This document shows, in pieces, positions 1 through 12,841 of a stretch of DNA of 64,000 bases (the first letter of the stretch is position 1; the number at the start of each line of letters is the position of its first letter). The position numbers and the translations under genes are program-made. The notes under the pieces are model-generated. The model did not search any database and was not told the origin of the DNA. It saw only the letters and a list, made by a program, of their open reading frames with translations. Source of the DNA: Blumeriella jaapii (taxonomy: Eukaryota; Ascomycota; Leotiomycetes; Helotiales; Drepanopezizaceae); NCBI GenBank assembly GCA_009599575.1, contig VWND01000029.1, positions 62,001-126,000 on the forward strand, in the 5' to 3' direction.

Positions 1-668
1 AATTTGAAATACTAATCGAAAGTTTTAAAATTTTGTTTATTAATTTTAAAATGCTTAATGGTTTTATTACAAATGCTAATTAAAAAGCCAAGCAAAAACA
101 ATCTTTTTTATTTAACTTCGCTTAAAACCTTTTTATTAACGAAAACGTTAAAAACTTTCGTATAAATACGATAATAAGTTTTGAATTTTTTGGCTTGGCG
201 AATTATTATAACAAATTGTTTAAAAAAAGCGATGGTATCGCGAATTTGCTAGCGATCGTGGTCTCGGAATTCCGATTTCAAAATTTTAACTAACTTACGC
301 CAGTTCGAGCTTTAATAACTTTTTATTTATTTATCGATTTGATAATATTTTTAATAGTTAGATCGCAGTAGCGAAAAAGTTTATCGAATATTTTAATTTT
401 AAAAATTCCGAAATTTTTATAAGTTTTTTTATATTTTTCGATAAAATCGGTAATATTGGCGCTATTAAATAAAAATGCATCAGAAAAGCCAGGAAGGGAT
501 ATGCGGCCTCGTATAAGAAAACGAAAAGCGTCGTTGTTTATAATATTAGCGAAAGTGTTGGTAGGATTTGAATTAAACGAATAAATGTTTTTTGAAATTG
601 CAAATTAAAAATTTTTAATATAAGAAAAGTCGTTTTTAATAAAGGAGCTATTAAAAAGGTTTTTATAT
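1..668 (-). mobile_element. X' gypsy element, gag part (left piece, continues off window)
   Basis: This stretch is the reverse complement, with C/T and G/A differences, of positions about 1545-2220 of X1. It is therefore gag sequence of a second family-X element on the - strand. It stops exactly where X1 begins, and the rest of the same copy resumes at 11955, so X1 inserted into X'. The four bases ATAT at 665-668 recur at 11955-11958 as the likely target-site duplication. The body of X' (rest of gag, pol, 3' LTR) lies to the left of the window. No intact frame remains. Confidence 0.85.
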
Positions 669-935
669 TGTAAAACGGTGATACCTTGTATTGATGGGAG
701 TTGGTAGTTTTAGCTATGATCGAGGCATAGACCCCTCCGAAACCCCCTGCTATTAACTATTTTTAACAAATATAAAAGCAAAGCACCCCCTTAAATAGTA
801 TTATAAGCACGCAGTTTAATTTATATCTTCACCTATTTTTCTTTTTTTTTTTTTAGTCTTTTCTAGGAATTCCCTAGATTATTTTACTTACCGATATATA
901 ATTATATTAATCTGGTTTTCCTATCTATTTTTATA
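669..935 (+). repeat. 5' LTR of X1
   Basis: 267-bp LTR. It starts TGTAAAACGGTGATACC and ends at a mutated TTTTATA (original TTTTACA by comparison with the X' LTR). It contains a TATA-like stretch (ataaaagcaaag) followed by a pyrimidine-rich run near 840. Copies occur at 11688-11954, 12576-12841 (reverse), 56642-56908 and, truncated, at 38543-38572. The sequence after it, tttgataatttacgcag, is shared with X' and should hold the primer-binding site. I could not match it to a tRNA. Confidence 0.9.
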
Positions 936-1540
936 TTTGATAATTTACGCAGAAATTCAAACTTCGGTGTTTCGTTTTTATATATTCGCCGATGCATTTT
1001 TTAAATTCATAATTAAAGTCGATTTCGATATTTCGCTATTATAGCTTAAAAAACCTTTTATATAATATTGTTCGCAGCTGTATTATATAAAAGACTTTTA
1101 ATAGCTTTTTTTATTTTACGCATAATTATTAAATTACAAAAATGCAATACATTTTAAAAACGTTTGAAATTACGATTAGATAATTTTAAACCGTGCGAAG
1201 TTTAAAATTCGAAAATCGCTCTTTTGTTTAAAAATAACAAATCGAATATTGGTTCGTACGCTTCGATCGCTGCGCCCGGCCTTTTTGAATTAAATTTTTT
1301 TTGGTTAAACGCTTAGCGAAAACTCAACCTTTTGATTTTACGCTTTGTAATTGTAATAATTACAATTTGCGGCTTTTTATTAAAAATAGTAAAAAGATGG
1401 CTGTACGTGTATTAGCCTGAGCTACGGAATATCGAAACCGTGAATTATATAACAATATTATATTAATCCAATTAATTTATTAAAAAACAAATTTTTTAAT
1501 ACGCTATTTAAATATCTGGACGCAATTTTATTTCATTTAA
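936..1540 (+). other. X1 leader (untranslated region before gag)
   Basis: About 600 bases between the 5' LTR and the first recognisable gag sequence. The same stretch is found reversed at 11955-12575 in X'. A short palindrome-like motif (attgtaataattacaat) lies near 1350. I see no supported frame here. Confidence 0.6.
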
Positions 1541-3780
1541 TTTTTTTAGAAAACACAAAGACTTTTTTAATAGCTTTTCTATTAAAAACGATTTTTCTTA
1601 TATTAAAAACTTATAATTTGCAATTTCAGAAAACATTTATTCGTTTAATTCAAACCCTATTAACATTTTCATTAATACTATAAACAACGACGCTTTTCGT
1701 TTTTTTATGCGAGGCCGCATGCTTTTCTCTGGCTTTTCTGATGCATTTTTATTTAATAGCGCCAATATTACCGACTTTATCGAAAAATATAAAAGAATTT
1801 ATAAAGATTTCGGAATTTTTAAAACTGAAATATTCGATAAACTTTTTCGCTATTATAATTTAATTACTAAAGATATTATTAAATCGATAAATAAATAAAA
1901 AGCTATTAGGGCTCGAAACTGGCGTAAGCTAATTAAAACTTTGAAATCGGAATTCCGAAATTACGATCGCTAGCAAATTCGCGATATTATCGCTTTTTTT
2001 AAGCAGTTTGTTATAATAATTCGCTAAGCTAAAAAACTTAAAGCTTATTATCGTACTTATACGAAAGTTTTTAACGTTTTCGTTAACAAAAAGGTTTTAA
2101 ACGAAATTAAATAAAAAAAATTGTTTTTACTTAGCTTTTCAACCAGCATTCGTAATAAAATTATTAAGCATTTTAAAATTAATAAACAAAACTTTAAAAT
2201 CTTCGATTAATATTTCAAATTTGTAAAATTCGTTTTTAAACAAAACCAAAGCGAACGTATTATCGAAGCTATAAACCAAAAGAAATCTTCTTTTTTTATT
2301 TATAAAAAAAACGTAAAAGCTTTTATGCAAAAATATACTTAGCTATTAAAAGTTACCGAAATCGCTAAAAAACAATCAGTTATTATATTATTTAATCGTT
2401 TTACAAAATTTACTAGCTTAGAAAAGCTTGATAAAAATATCGAAACTTTCGTATTAAAATTTACCGATATTAAAATTCAAAAACTTTAAAGCAAGATCGA
2501 AGGTTTTATGCAGCAGCAGAAAAAACTTTTTTACGTTAATTCGAATAATAAAAACGATCAAAATAGCTTTTACAACAACTACTTTTTTTAAAATGCGCGA
2601 AGCGATTAGCTTCGCTAAATTATCGTAAAAATAATAGCTGCCTAATAGCAATCTCTCCGTGCTAGCGATCAAAATCAGCGAAACACTAATTATAATAACG
2701 ATTATTAAAAAAAAAAAAAAAATCAACGCGAAAATCAAAATCGCGGCTATTAAAATAATAAAAATAATTATTAAAACAAATCTTATAGCTTTAAATATAA
2801 ATTTTGTAACAATAAAGAAATTTATTGCGAAAAACCTTATATTCGCTTAAAATGCAAAACGTTTAACTTTTATGTAAATAATAGTATTTGCTATATTAAT
2901 AAATACGAAGCAATCTGCCTCGAACCGATAAAAACAAAAATAAGCTTTTTTAACAAAATTAAAAATTAAAGCTGGTTAAATATTATTCGCTTAAAAATAA
3001 AAAATACAAAATAAAACGATTGTTTAAAAAACAGAAAAAATACGAAAACGATTTTTATTAATAAAAAAGAAAATATTTCGAAAAGCGTACTAATTAAAAA
3101 AAAACCTTTATTCCAAGCGTAAATAAAATTTAAATATATAAATAAAAAACAAATATATATATTGCTAATATAAGTATCGTATTTGCAAATATTATAATAG
3201 CATAATTAAGCCAGCGAATCACAAAAAAGCAAAATGCTTCTGTTTTATTCGCCAAATCAATTAATATAAAAAAAAACGTTAAAATCGAAAAAAAAAAGAT
3301 TTTAAAATTCGAAAAAAAACCGATAAAACTATTAGAAAAACGCTTATAATAAAAAAAATTAACGACGATATAAAAAATATCGACACCGATACTCCGGTTT
3401 AAATTATTTAAAAAATACTAGCTTTTAAACGCCTATTATTAATACGAAGCGAAAAATAAATCGATAAATATATTAGCTTCGAAGCCGTCGACGAAGTTAT
3501 TAAAAAAATTATAAAATAAAAAATTAAATTAAAATTCAACGATTTATTTAATACAAAAAAAAAATTCGACAAAATTATTAATAAACAAATTTTTACGCTA
3601 AAAAAAAACGAAAAAGTTGAAATTATCCGAAAAAAAAACGATTTTAAATTAAAAAAAAACTAAAAAGAAATTTATAACACCGCAGTCAATTTAGCCGATA
3701 AAAAAAAATCTTCGGAAAAAATTAGCTTTTTGGCTTTCGTTATAAAAACTTAAAAGTTAAAACGACGGAACTGTTTTTAT
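1540..3780 (+). pseudogene. gag: X1 gag remnant
   Basis: The clearest piece is the 63-residue frame at 1707-1898, which contains LFNSANITDFIEKYKRIYKD. It has the look of the conserved N-terminal gag segment of fungal gypsy elements (target-specific F, T/DF and a Tyr-rich helix). Downstream the frame continues through stops at former Trp/Gln codons to about 2400, with basic helical segments. The 2400-3780 part is A-rich and Lys-rich. It may have carried a nucleic-acid-binding tail, but no CCHC zinc knuckle can be read with confidence. Original length would be about 700 residues. The same sequence reversed at 1-668 gives an independent second copy. Confidence 0.65.
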
Positions 3781-3789
3781 ATTATTATA

Positions 3790-6700
3790 AAAGCATTAAA
3801 AATAAAAATTATGCTTAAAAAAAGTACGACCGCCCTCGCTTTATTCGATAATAAAGCCGAAGTTAATTGCATAAACCAAAAAACAGCCGAAGCTAATAGC
3901 GTTTCGATTATTACCGATAAAAAAATAATTTATATTATTATTAATAAAAACACGATTAAGTTTAATAAAATTGTACGAAATATAAAAATCGACGTTGAAA
4001 ATATTATTATTTATAAAAACTTTTTAATAATAAAAAAATGCTTTTATTTTATTATTTTTAAAATGCTTTGGATTCTGGAAAGCTTCGTCAGTTTTAAATA
4101 CACCGAAAACGGCCAAATAAAAGCTTTTTTCTGAAACTGGAACCGATTTTTTTAAAATCAAATCACCGTCGCCGGCGATAAGGTTTTTTTAATCGACGTT
4201 TTATCGGAAAACGAATAGCCGGCTTTAGTTTTAAAACAAACGCTAGGTTATAATAAAACCTGGAAAATACTCCGCTAAAAGCATTTACGTTATTAATCGA
4301 AATAGCATCGCGAATAAAATTAGCTAATATTAATATTTTTAGCTATTAATTCGGCAATAAAAATTCCGAAGATTTCGTTTTCGTATTAAACAAACCCGAT
4401 TTATATATCCTACCTTTTTGTGTTAATATTAGTATTTTTTACAAACGCAAAGCTAATAAAATACGATTTGTAAATCTTGGCGAATCCGATGAAAATATTC
4501 CCGGAAAAATAAACGATTGGTTCGAAAAAAACGAAATAATAAAATTATTTTAATTAGTTATTGGCGAACTCGAAAAACTTATCACCGGCCGATTTTTTAA
4601 TTTATTATTTAGCAGCCGATTTACAAAAAAACGATTCGATAATTTAGCAATTAAAACCCAATTTTTGCTAAAAAAAAAAAAAATTTTATACGAAGTTTTA
4701 CGCAACCGGAAAAAAGCTATAGCTTTCGATTTTACCGAAATAAACTAATTTAGTTTCGACGTTACGCTTTATATCGATATTAAAACCGTGTTTTACGAAG
4801 CCTGGCAAAAAAAAACTTTTTTAATTTTTAAAGCTTTCCAAAATAAAATAATCGAAATATTAAAAAAACAAATTAAATAAAAAATCTTCGAATTTTATTA
4901 CGGCTTATATAAAAATAAATAGTTTATCGTTGCAAAAAAAAAAAAAAAGCATTTACAAATTTATTACCGCAGTCGTCGAAATAAATAAAATAACGATACG
5001 AAATACTAACGTGCTATTTAACGTCGATTAATTTTCAAACGAATTCGTAAAACTAACGATCGCTTTTTTTTTCGATTTGTTTTCCGGCTACGATTATTTA
5101 ATATTTAATCTACGATTTCGAAATATAACGGCGATTTAAATATTAATCGGTTTGCTGCGTATAACCAAAGTATTTATAAAAGCTATTAATTTAATCGCTT
5201 AATTCGTAAAAATCGTATATAAGGTTTTTATAATTTGCATTTTTGACATTGCTTTTTTTTACGTTAACGACGTCGGAGTTAAAAGCCCCAAATTATATTA
5301 TAATAATAAAAAAATCTTTTTTAAAATTCGACGCTATATAATAAAATATATTTAAAATATCGACAAAATTATAATTTGCTTCGAAAAAGCCAAAGCTATT
5401 ATTAGCTTTCGATTAAAATTTTGCATATCCGAAATAAATATCGTTAATTATATAATTAATAGCGCTGGCCGTTATTTTTAACGAAAAAAAATTAAAAAAA
5501 TTTGCAAATAGGAAAAATATAAAAATATTACCGAAGCTAAAGTTTTTATTGGCGTTGTGATTTACTATCGCAATTAAATTAAAAACTTTTTTTAGAAAAT
5601 TGCATTTATTTACGCTACGATAAAAAAAAAATCGATTTCGTTTAAAAAGAAAAGTAAAGCAAAATTATAAAAATCTTTAAAAACGATTTTTTATCGGCCT
5701 TATTATTTATGCGGATCGACTACAGCCTAGACGCAAAAGAGATTATTTTAATTGTCGACGCTAGTATTTTCGGCTAGAAAGCTGTATTGCAACAAATCGA
5801 TAAAAAACAAAAAACGGCATTTTTTACGATTCGAAAGCGGTTTATGATTTTTCGCGAAAATACGCTACGATGCTATTAAACGAAAATATCGAAGCGTTTT
5901 CAAAGCAATAAAAAAAATGAAAAGCGAATTGTACGGCGTATGTTTTATTTTGAAAACAAACGTAAAAGTTTTTATCGATCAATTGAACGGAAAAAAAGCC
6001 AGTAATTTATCAAAAGCGCTTATTATTAATTAAATAATTTAAATGCGATTTATAAACTTCGAAATCAAATATATTAAAAAAACGATTAATATAACGGCAA
6101 ACGGCTTTTTCAAACGAAAACGCTTTTATTTATTTGATTTCGTTAAACAAAGCGAATAAAATATTAACGAATAAATTGCTAACGAAATCGATTGCTTTGC
6201 TATTTGCGCTTTAAGTTTCACAAAGCCAAAACTATTCGCGTTGCTATTTCGGCTGGCACCGCGAATAAAAAATATTAATTTTCGGGCCGAAAAAGCATTC
6301 GCGTTATTATTTCGGCTAATACCGCGAATGGATTTAATCGAAAACGATCGGAATAAGCCGATTAGCGACGAAAATAAACTTTTGATCGATAATTACGAAA
6401 CCGAAAACTTTTATTTAATCGTATATTATTTAACCATTTTGTTTAAACTATTTAGCGTGCCAAATTATTAATTTAAATCGTTTAAAAACCAAGCTTTCGA
6501 TTATATTTTAGCCGATAGAAAATTATATAAAATAAAAAATAATATATATTAAAAACGTTTAATAATAAATAATAAAACCGATAAGTTTCAAATTATAAAA
6601 AAAGCTTACGAAAAAGTATTTTATAAAAAAGCTGAAGCTATTTATTACCGAATCAAAAACGATTTTTAATAAAAAAAGTGTTTCGAAAATTACAAAGCTT

Positions 6701-7830
6701 TTATTAAAAGCTGCATTTTTTATTAAAAACGAAAGCCTGGCCGAAAAAAAAACTTATTATATCCGACGTAGTTTTTTAAAATTTGAAAAAAAATTAATTT
6801 CGACGTTATACGCGTACCGATTATCGATCGTAAGCATACGTGCTTTATATTCGTTATCGACGATTTGTTTAAATAGCTTAAAAAAAGACTTTTCCGAAAC
6901 GCTATTTCCGAAATTATAACGATTTTTTTTTAAAAAAACGTGGTATATCGATACGATTTATTTAACAAATTAAACGTCGATAATAAATCCGAAAATAAAA
7001 GCGTTATCGAAATTTTTATAAAAAAATATAAGATTTAGCGTATTTAAATTTTAGCCTATAATTCGAAAAGTAATAGATCCGTTAAACGAAGCTATAAAAA
7101 TATTTTCGACGGATTTTCAAAAATTATTCGAAAAGGTTATAAGCGTTGGTCGCGGAAATTTTCGGAAATGCTTTTTATTATACGTATATATATATACGCT
7201 TTTATTAAAATAATTCTATTTTTCATTTAATACAGTAAAAACGCTCGACTGCTTTTGAAAACAAAATGGCCGGTATAAAAGTTTTATAACGTGATTAAAA
7301 TAAAAACGAAAGCTGATTTATTAGCGATAAGATTTAAACAGCTAAATTACCGCGATATAAATATAAAAAAATAATTTAAAAAAAAAAAAAATATAGGAAA
7401 ACAGCTAAAAAAGTTTGAGATAAAACCAAAGTTTTAAAAAAGACGTTAATTAAAAAAAGAAATTTGATTTTAATTTACGACGTTCAGCGCGCTATTAATA
7501 AATCGGCCGATATTAAGCTTAATTATAAATAGCTCGGATTTTACGAAGTATGCGAGGCCGAATTAAATAAAAGTTATTACAAGCTTACGGAATTCGATAA
7601 AACAAAATTAAAAAAAACGTTCGCCGCTAACCGATTAAAACGATTTTACAAAAAAAATCAGTAAATTTACCTTTTAGATTCTAAATCAAAAAGCGATTTC
7701 GATTTCAGCGAATCCGACGACGATTCCGACCAAAGCGATTATACTTTTGAAAAAAAAAAACCTTTTGGAAAAATCTGGAAACAACCGAACGATAACCCCG
7801 CGGCTGAAAACATAATTTAAATCGTGATTC
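3790..7830 (+). pseudogene. pol: X1 pol remnant (protease, RT, RNase H, integrase)
   Basis: Frame-by-frame reading shows four domains. An aspartic protease lies at 3811-4090 (ALFDNKAEVNCI for an original A-L-I-D-x-G-A). Reverse transcriptase lies at about 4690-5480, with a finger region (ITAVVEINK-like), a palm motif FFDLFSGYDY-like, and the YxDD box read as FFYVNDVG near 5265, so one catalytic Asp is now Asn. RNase H lies at about 5740-6150 (IVDASIFG). Integrase lies at about 6590-7330 (D at NFDVIRVP, D at LNVDNKSENKS, third acidic residue mutated in YNSKSNRSVKR). The C-terminus carries a GPY/F-type module at about 7510-7665 (YEVCEAELNKSYYKLTEF) and an acidic tail (FSESDDDSDQSDY). There is no chromodomain. 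The gene is dead. Confidence 0.85.
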
Positions 7831-8390
7831 CATTTATAACCGAAAAAAAAAAAAATGCATATAAAATTATTTATTAATTGTTTTATTATTTCTGCTATTT
7901 ATTGTTTTCTTTTTTATTATATACTGTTTTACTATTCTTGTTTTGCTTTGCTTATATACAACCTAATTATTCTGTTTATTTTTAAAACCTTTTTTCTATG
8001 TTATTTGGGATATTTATTATACTTTTTTTTGTTTGATTATACTTTTGTTTATTAAAACAAAAGCTTTGTATATATTTAAGCCGTATATTTAATACATTTA
8101 TATTATTCGCATATTTTACGAAAATTATTTTTTATATATTTTATTATTTGCTATTTTCTGTATTGTTTATTTTTTTCGTTGTTTTGAACGAATGCCTGCC
8201 TGAATAGTTATAATTTATTAAAAAAACAGCATGCGGATTTCCGTGGCTTTTAAATATAAATATTTTATAATCCTCGTATTTTTTTTTAATTATTTTTTAA
8301 TAAATATAACACACTTTTTTAATTAATATATTTATCGATATTATATCGTTTTTTAAATAAAACGTTGCTAAATCTGACAAGCTTATTTTT
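7831..8390 (+). other. X1 spacer between pol and the extra 3' frame
   Basis: Very AT-rich. The open frame at 7855-8055 encodes only a low-complexity Phe/Leu/Tyr string of the kind that T-rich DNA produces by chance. I do not call it a gene. Confidence 0.5.
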
Positions 8391-11300
8391 AATTTATTTT
8401 GGAACGGAATTATTATACGCAATTTTTTCGAATTTAAGCAAGCATATAATACCGCTATTTTAGATTAATAAGCAGCTTTCGTAAAAACGTTTATAAAACA
8501 ATTCGATATAATAACTAGAAACGTTAACGAATTTCTATTCGATTACGAAAGCTTCGTTAAAGCTGAATTCGTTCGCAAAAGCTTTAATTACGATAAATTC
8601 CTGCTAAACTACGATAACGTTTTAAAAGCTTTCGCCGAAGCAAAAAAAGCTCGAAATAATAAAAAAAAAATAACAGACCGAGTTTTACGCTTTTTGCTAA
8701 ATTAATAAAAAAAAAATATTTAAAAATATATTTTTAGCAAAATTACCGGTGTTATTTTATTTCGGCATTTCGCTCGCTTTTTCGAAACTATTATTTTTAT
8801 TAAAAAAAGAATCTGAATATTAAACGCTTATATTTTCAAAGCGCAAGCCCTAAAAGCTAATAATTTAAAAGTCCGCAGGTTTACAAGCCTTTTCACAGCC
8901 GTTTGCAAACTAGTCGACGACGTTATACAATTATCAAAAAAAGTTCTAGTCGGCTGCGAAATTTTAAGTTTGATTTTTTTTTAAAATAAAAAACTAAGCG
9001 TCGTTAAATACGGCATTCTTATACCGAAAAAAAAAAACGACGCTATTTCGATATTTTAAATTTACGACGACGAAAAAAACGAAAAAGCTAATATTATTTT
9101 CGTTTAATTCGAAAAAATATACGCGGTAGTAATTAATATTTTTAAAGTAATTAAAATAATTCGACGATTTTTATTTTTAATTACCAAAACGAATTCGAAA
9201 ACGAAATTAAAAGCGTAATAGCAAATAATCGTTTATTCGAATACAAAAAACTTATTATATTTATAAAAACGATTTCGGAAAAAATAAAAATAAAAAACGT
9301 GAAAAAGCGCGCCGATATTTCCGAAATCTTTTTTGTTCGAAAAAAAAAACTATTCGCGTCGCTAGTAAAAAAGGCACCGCGAATAAAAACAGCCGGAAAT
9401 CGACGCCGAATTATAGCTTTTAAATTAATTAATAAAAAACGCGACGATTTTACGAAATCAAATTTAAAAAACACCGGTATTCCGAAAAAAAAAAACTTAA
9501 ACGATTTTAAATCTGATTTTTCGAAGCTAAATACGCAAATATTAAAAACGCTTGCTGCGTTTAAAAACGTCGTATTATTACCGCTAATATTTTAGATTTT
9601 AATAAAAATATTTAAAATTTCGATTATTATACGATTCGACAAAAAAAGCTTGGAAAAAAATATCGAAGTTATTACGAAAAAAATTATATAAAAAGCATAA
9701 AATTAAATTATTTTGCTTAAAACTTTCGTTTTCGACGACGAAACAATTTAGAAGTTTTATTTCGATATTTTTATATAAAAATTAAATAAATCCGTTAGCT
9801 TTTTTTTTTTGGCTTCGAACGAAAATTAAATTAAGCTTTTTTCGGAAAATTGCAAATATAATACGTTAAAGCAAATAAAAAAGATTTTTGAAAACGGTGA
9901 TCCGTTTTTATTCGAGTTTTTTTTCGCTAAGAAATTCCGATTTTTTAATTTCGTTTTTACGAATAACGTTAACGCTAAAAAAAACGGCAAGTTTTGCTAT
10001 TTTCACGTGCGTTATTACGCGGCGTACTGCGATTTAATTACAAAAAAAATCGACGTTATCGGCTTTGCTAATCGATTCGCTGTTATTAAAAATTCGAATT
10101 ACGACGTATTCGAAATTAATTTTAATAATTAATTTATATTTCGACGAAAAACTGCGAAAATTATTTAAGCGCGTGCGAAAGCTTATTTAGGCTACGTAAA
10201 TTTCAAAACAGATTTTAAAGCTTTTAGCGCGATTATAAAACTCGATTAAAACGTAAAAAAATAAAAGCAACGAGTATTTTTAAAAGCCGATTAGTTTTTC
10301 GATCGAAAATATGTTTTAAAATTTATTTAAACTAAGCTGCGAATTCGTTAATTACGTAAAGTTTTATAACAGAAAAAACAAGCTATTTTTGTATTTTATA
10401 AAAAAAAAAATAGTTATATATAAATATTATTTCCGATTAATTAAAACTTAAAAAGCGCTTATAGCTTTTTTCGCTAATATGCTTTACAATTTTATTTAAT
10501 AAACTTTTAAAATGCATTCCGGCTTTTACTTCGCTGCTTTAATTATTCGGAATTTTGGAAACTGCCGTTTCGTAGCATATTCTGACGTTTCGATCGTTTT
10601 AGATTTCGCTGATTCCGATCGTATTACGATTACAAAATTCGATATCGTCGATTTTTAAAAAAAGGAAAAAATCGAAAATTTTACCGACGCTACTTTCGAT
10701 TATTACGTTTTGCTTATATTCGCATATAATTCGAAAATAATCGAAGCTTATTTGCAATTATATTACGACGCTAAGCTAATTAAAACCATTTAGAAAAGCT
10801 TAGCTTTTTCGTATTTTAGCGCGTTTAAAACAATGGCCTCGGCTATTTTATTAAACTACGAGACCGAAGGCTACGAAATAAAAAATAAAATAACTTTTAT
10901 CAGCTTTTCGATTAAGCAAAAAGTTTTCGTTAGATTTAAAATCTAAAAAACCGACGGCGCGATGCTAATTTACTCGAATAATTATACGGCGCAAATATAA
11001 AAACTATTTCGAAAACGATAATCCGATAAGCAATTTAATATTATTTGTATTGCGGCGAAAACAATTATAACATTTTCGGTGATTTCGATTACAAACGATT
11101 ATTTCCGAACCATTTCGTAGAATAATTTTTTTTACAAATTTCGGAGCTTTTTCAAAAGCATTCGTCGGCAAACAACCGTAATCCGACCCATTAGTTTTAC
11201 GCGAAGCAAAAACGTTAATCGGTTTTAATTACGACGAATTAATCGATTATTTCTACGATTTTAATATAAAACTTTTTAGCGCTTTTTACAAAGCGTAAAA

Positions 11301-11560
11301 CTATATTTAAAAGCTGAAATTTATTATTTACGAAAAAAAATCGTAAAAAGCATTCGTCGCGGCGATATTTAATAATATTATCGACGAAAAAGCTATCAGA
11401 ACGTTCGTAGATCTAAACGATACTTCGATTAATATTTTATTAAACTATTTTTTAAAAAAGCAAAATAAACAAAATAATTTAAACGACAAGCGAAACGCTA
11501 TTTTTTCGCAAAAGCTAATAGCAAAAAGGCCAAGAACGGGTTAGAAGACTAAAGGAGCGT
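8390..11560 (+). pseudogene. X1 extra 3' reading frame(s), function unknown
   Basis: After pol ends, about 3.1 kb reads as long segments whose only stops are at positions that would be Trp or Gln before RIP. Readable pieces include FDYESFVKAEFVRKSFNYDK (about 8540), a basic stretch at 9299-9595 (KKRADISEIFFVRKKKLF), a Tyr/Cys-containing block near 9985 (GKFCYFHVRYYAAYCDLI), and a block near 10520-10760 (FYFAALIIRNFGNCRFVAYS). The second half is preserved in the independent copy X2 (54160-56640). The segments shift frame, so this may be one gene with indels or two genes. I recognise no domain. The location downstream of integrase is where env-like or other extra ORFs sit in some retroelements. 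Confidence 0.5.
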
Positions 11561-11687
11561 AGAGCTAAAAAATTCAGTTAATTAATTAGTTTTTAAATTA
11601 TATAAAATAAACTAAATTGCATTTATTAAAATTATATTTTTTTTTAATCGTAATCAAAAACGATTACGTATATTATTTAAAACAGAA

Positions 11688-11954
11688 TATAAAACGGTGA
11701 TATTTTGTATTAATAAAAATTGGTAGTTTTAGCTATAATCGAAGCATAGACTTTTTCGAGACCTTTTGCCACTGACTACTTTTAACAGGTATAAAAGCAA
11801 AGCACTCTTTTAGATAATACTATAAATACGCAGTTCAATTTATACCTTCACCTATTCTTTTTTTCTTTTTTTCAGTTTCTTTTAGGGATTCCCTAGACTA
11901 TTTTACCCACCGATATGTGGCTGTATCAGTCTGGTTTTCCTACCTACTTTTATA
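11688..11954 (+). repeat. 3' LTR of X1
   Basis: 267 bp, co-linear with 669-935. It is preceded by the purine-rich stretch aaaacagaa (aaaacagga in X2), the likely polypurine tract. The two LTRs differ by many transitions, so the copy is either old or was mutated over several cycles. Confidence 0.9.
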
Positions 11955-12575
11955 ATATTTTTTAAAAAAATTAAATAAAATAAAATTGCGTCCAGATATT
12001 TAAATAATATATTAAAAAATTTGTTTTTTAATAAATTAATTGAATTAATATAATATTAATATATAATCCACGGTTTCGATATTTCGTGGCTCAAGCTAAT
12101 ATACGTACAGCTATCTTTTTATTACTTTTAATAAAAAGCCGCAAATTGTAATTATTATAATTACAAAGCGTAAAATTAAAAGGTTGAGTTTTCGCCAAGC
12201 GTTTAACCAAAAAAAATTTAGTTTAGAAAGGCCGAGCGCAGCGGTCGAAACGTACGAACTAATATTCGATTTGTTATTTTTAAACAAAAGAGCGATTTTC
12301 GAATTTTAAATTTCGCACGGTTCAGGATTGCTTAACCGTAATTTCAGACGTTTTTAAAATATGTTGCATTTTTGTAATTTAATAACTGTGCGTAAAATAA
12401 AAAAAGCTATTAAAAGTCTTTTATATAATACAGCTGCGAATAACATTATATAAAAAGTCTTTTAAGCCGTAATAGCGAAATATCGAAATCGATTTTAACT
12501 GCGAATTTAAAAAATGCATCGGCGAATATATAAAAACGAAATACCGAAGTTTAAATTTTTGCGTAAATTATCAAA
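11955..12575 (-). mobile_element. X' leader (right piece)
   Basis: Reverse complement of the X1 leader 936-1548, ending exactly at the X1 insertion point. Together with 1-668 it reconstitutes an uninterrupted X' leader plus gag start. The shared bases ATAT at both junctions are the target-site duplication of X1. Confidence 0.85.
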
Positions 12576-12841
12576 TGTAAAAGTAGATAGGAAAACCAGA
12601 TTAATACGGCTATATATCGGTAAATAAAATAATTTAGGAAATCCTTAGAAAAAAAAAAAAAAAAAAAAATTAAATAAATAAAAGTATAAATTGAACTGCG
12701 TGTTTATAGTATTATTTAAGGGGGTGCTTTGCTTTTATATCTGTTGAAAATAGTCAGTGGCAGGGGGTCTCGGAGGGGTCCATGCCTTAATCATAGCTAA
12801 AACTACCAATTTCCATTAATACAAGGTATCATCGTTTTACA
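12576..12841 (-). repeat. 5' LTR of X' (antisense)
   Basis: 266-bp family-X LTR on the - strand. In its own orientation it starts TGTAAAACGATGATACC and ends CTACTTTTACA, keeping both canonical ends. It abuts LINE sequence at 12842, so X' interrupted the LINE at the start of the LINE's RNase H domain. Confidence 0.9.

Larger units (their letters stand above)
669..11954 (+). mobile_element. X1: full-length 11.3-kb RIP-mutated Ty3/gypsy element
   Basis: Two 267-bp direct repeats (669-935 and 11688-11954) bound the element. Their ends are inverted repeats, TGTAAAA and TTTTACA, with the 3' ends mutated to TATA. Remnants in order are gag, aspartic protease, reverse transcriptase, RNase H, integrase with a GPY/F-type tail, and then a long extra reading frame. 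Every gene is broken by stops that fall at former Trp and Gln codons, as RIP produces. The element is far longer than the usual 5-8 kb for fungal gypsy elements because of the extra 3' region. It sits antisense inside X'. Confidence 0.9.

Noticed and set aside
1260..1300. Host gene fragment in a slightly GC-richer patch of the X1 leader
   Set aside because: The same patch is present in the X' leader (around 12230), so it belongs to the element.
7855..8055. Hydrophobic small membrane protein
   Set aside because: Low-complexity Phe/Leu/Tyr translation of T-rich DNA in an element spacer; no second copy or start context supports it.
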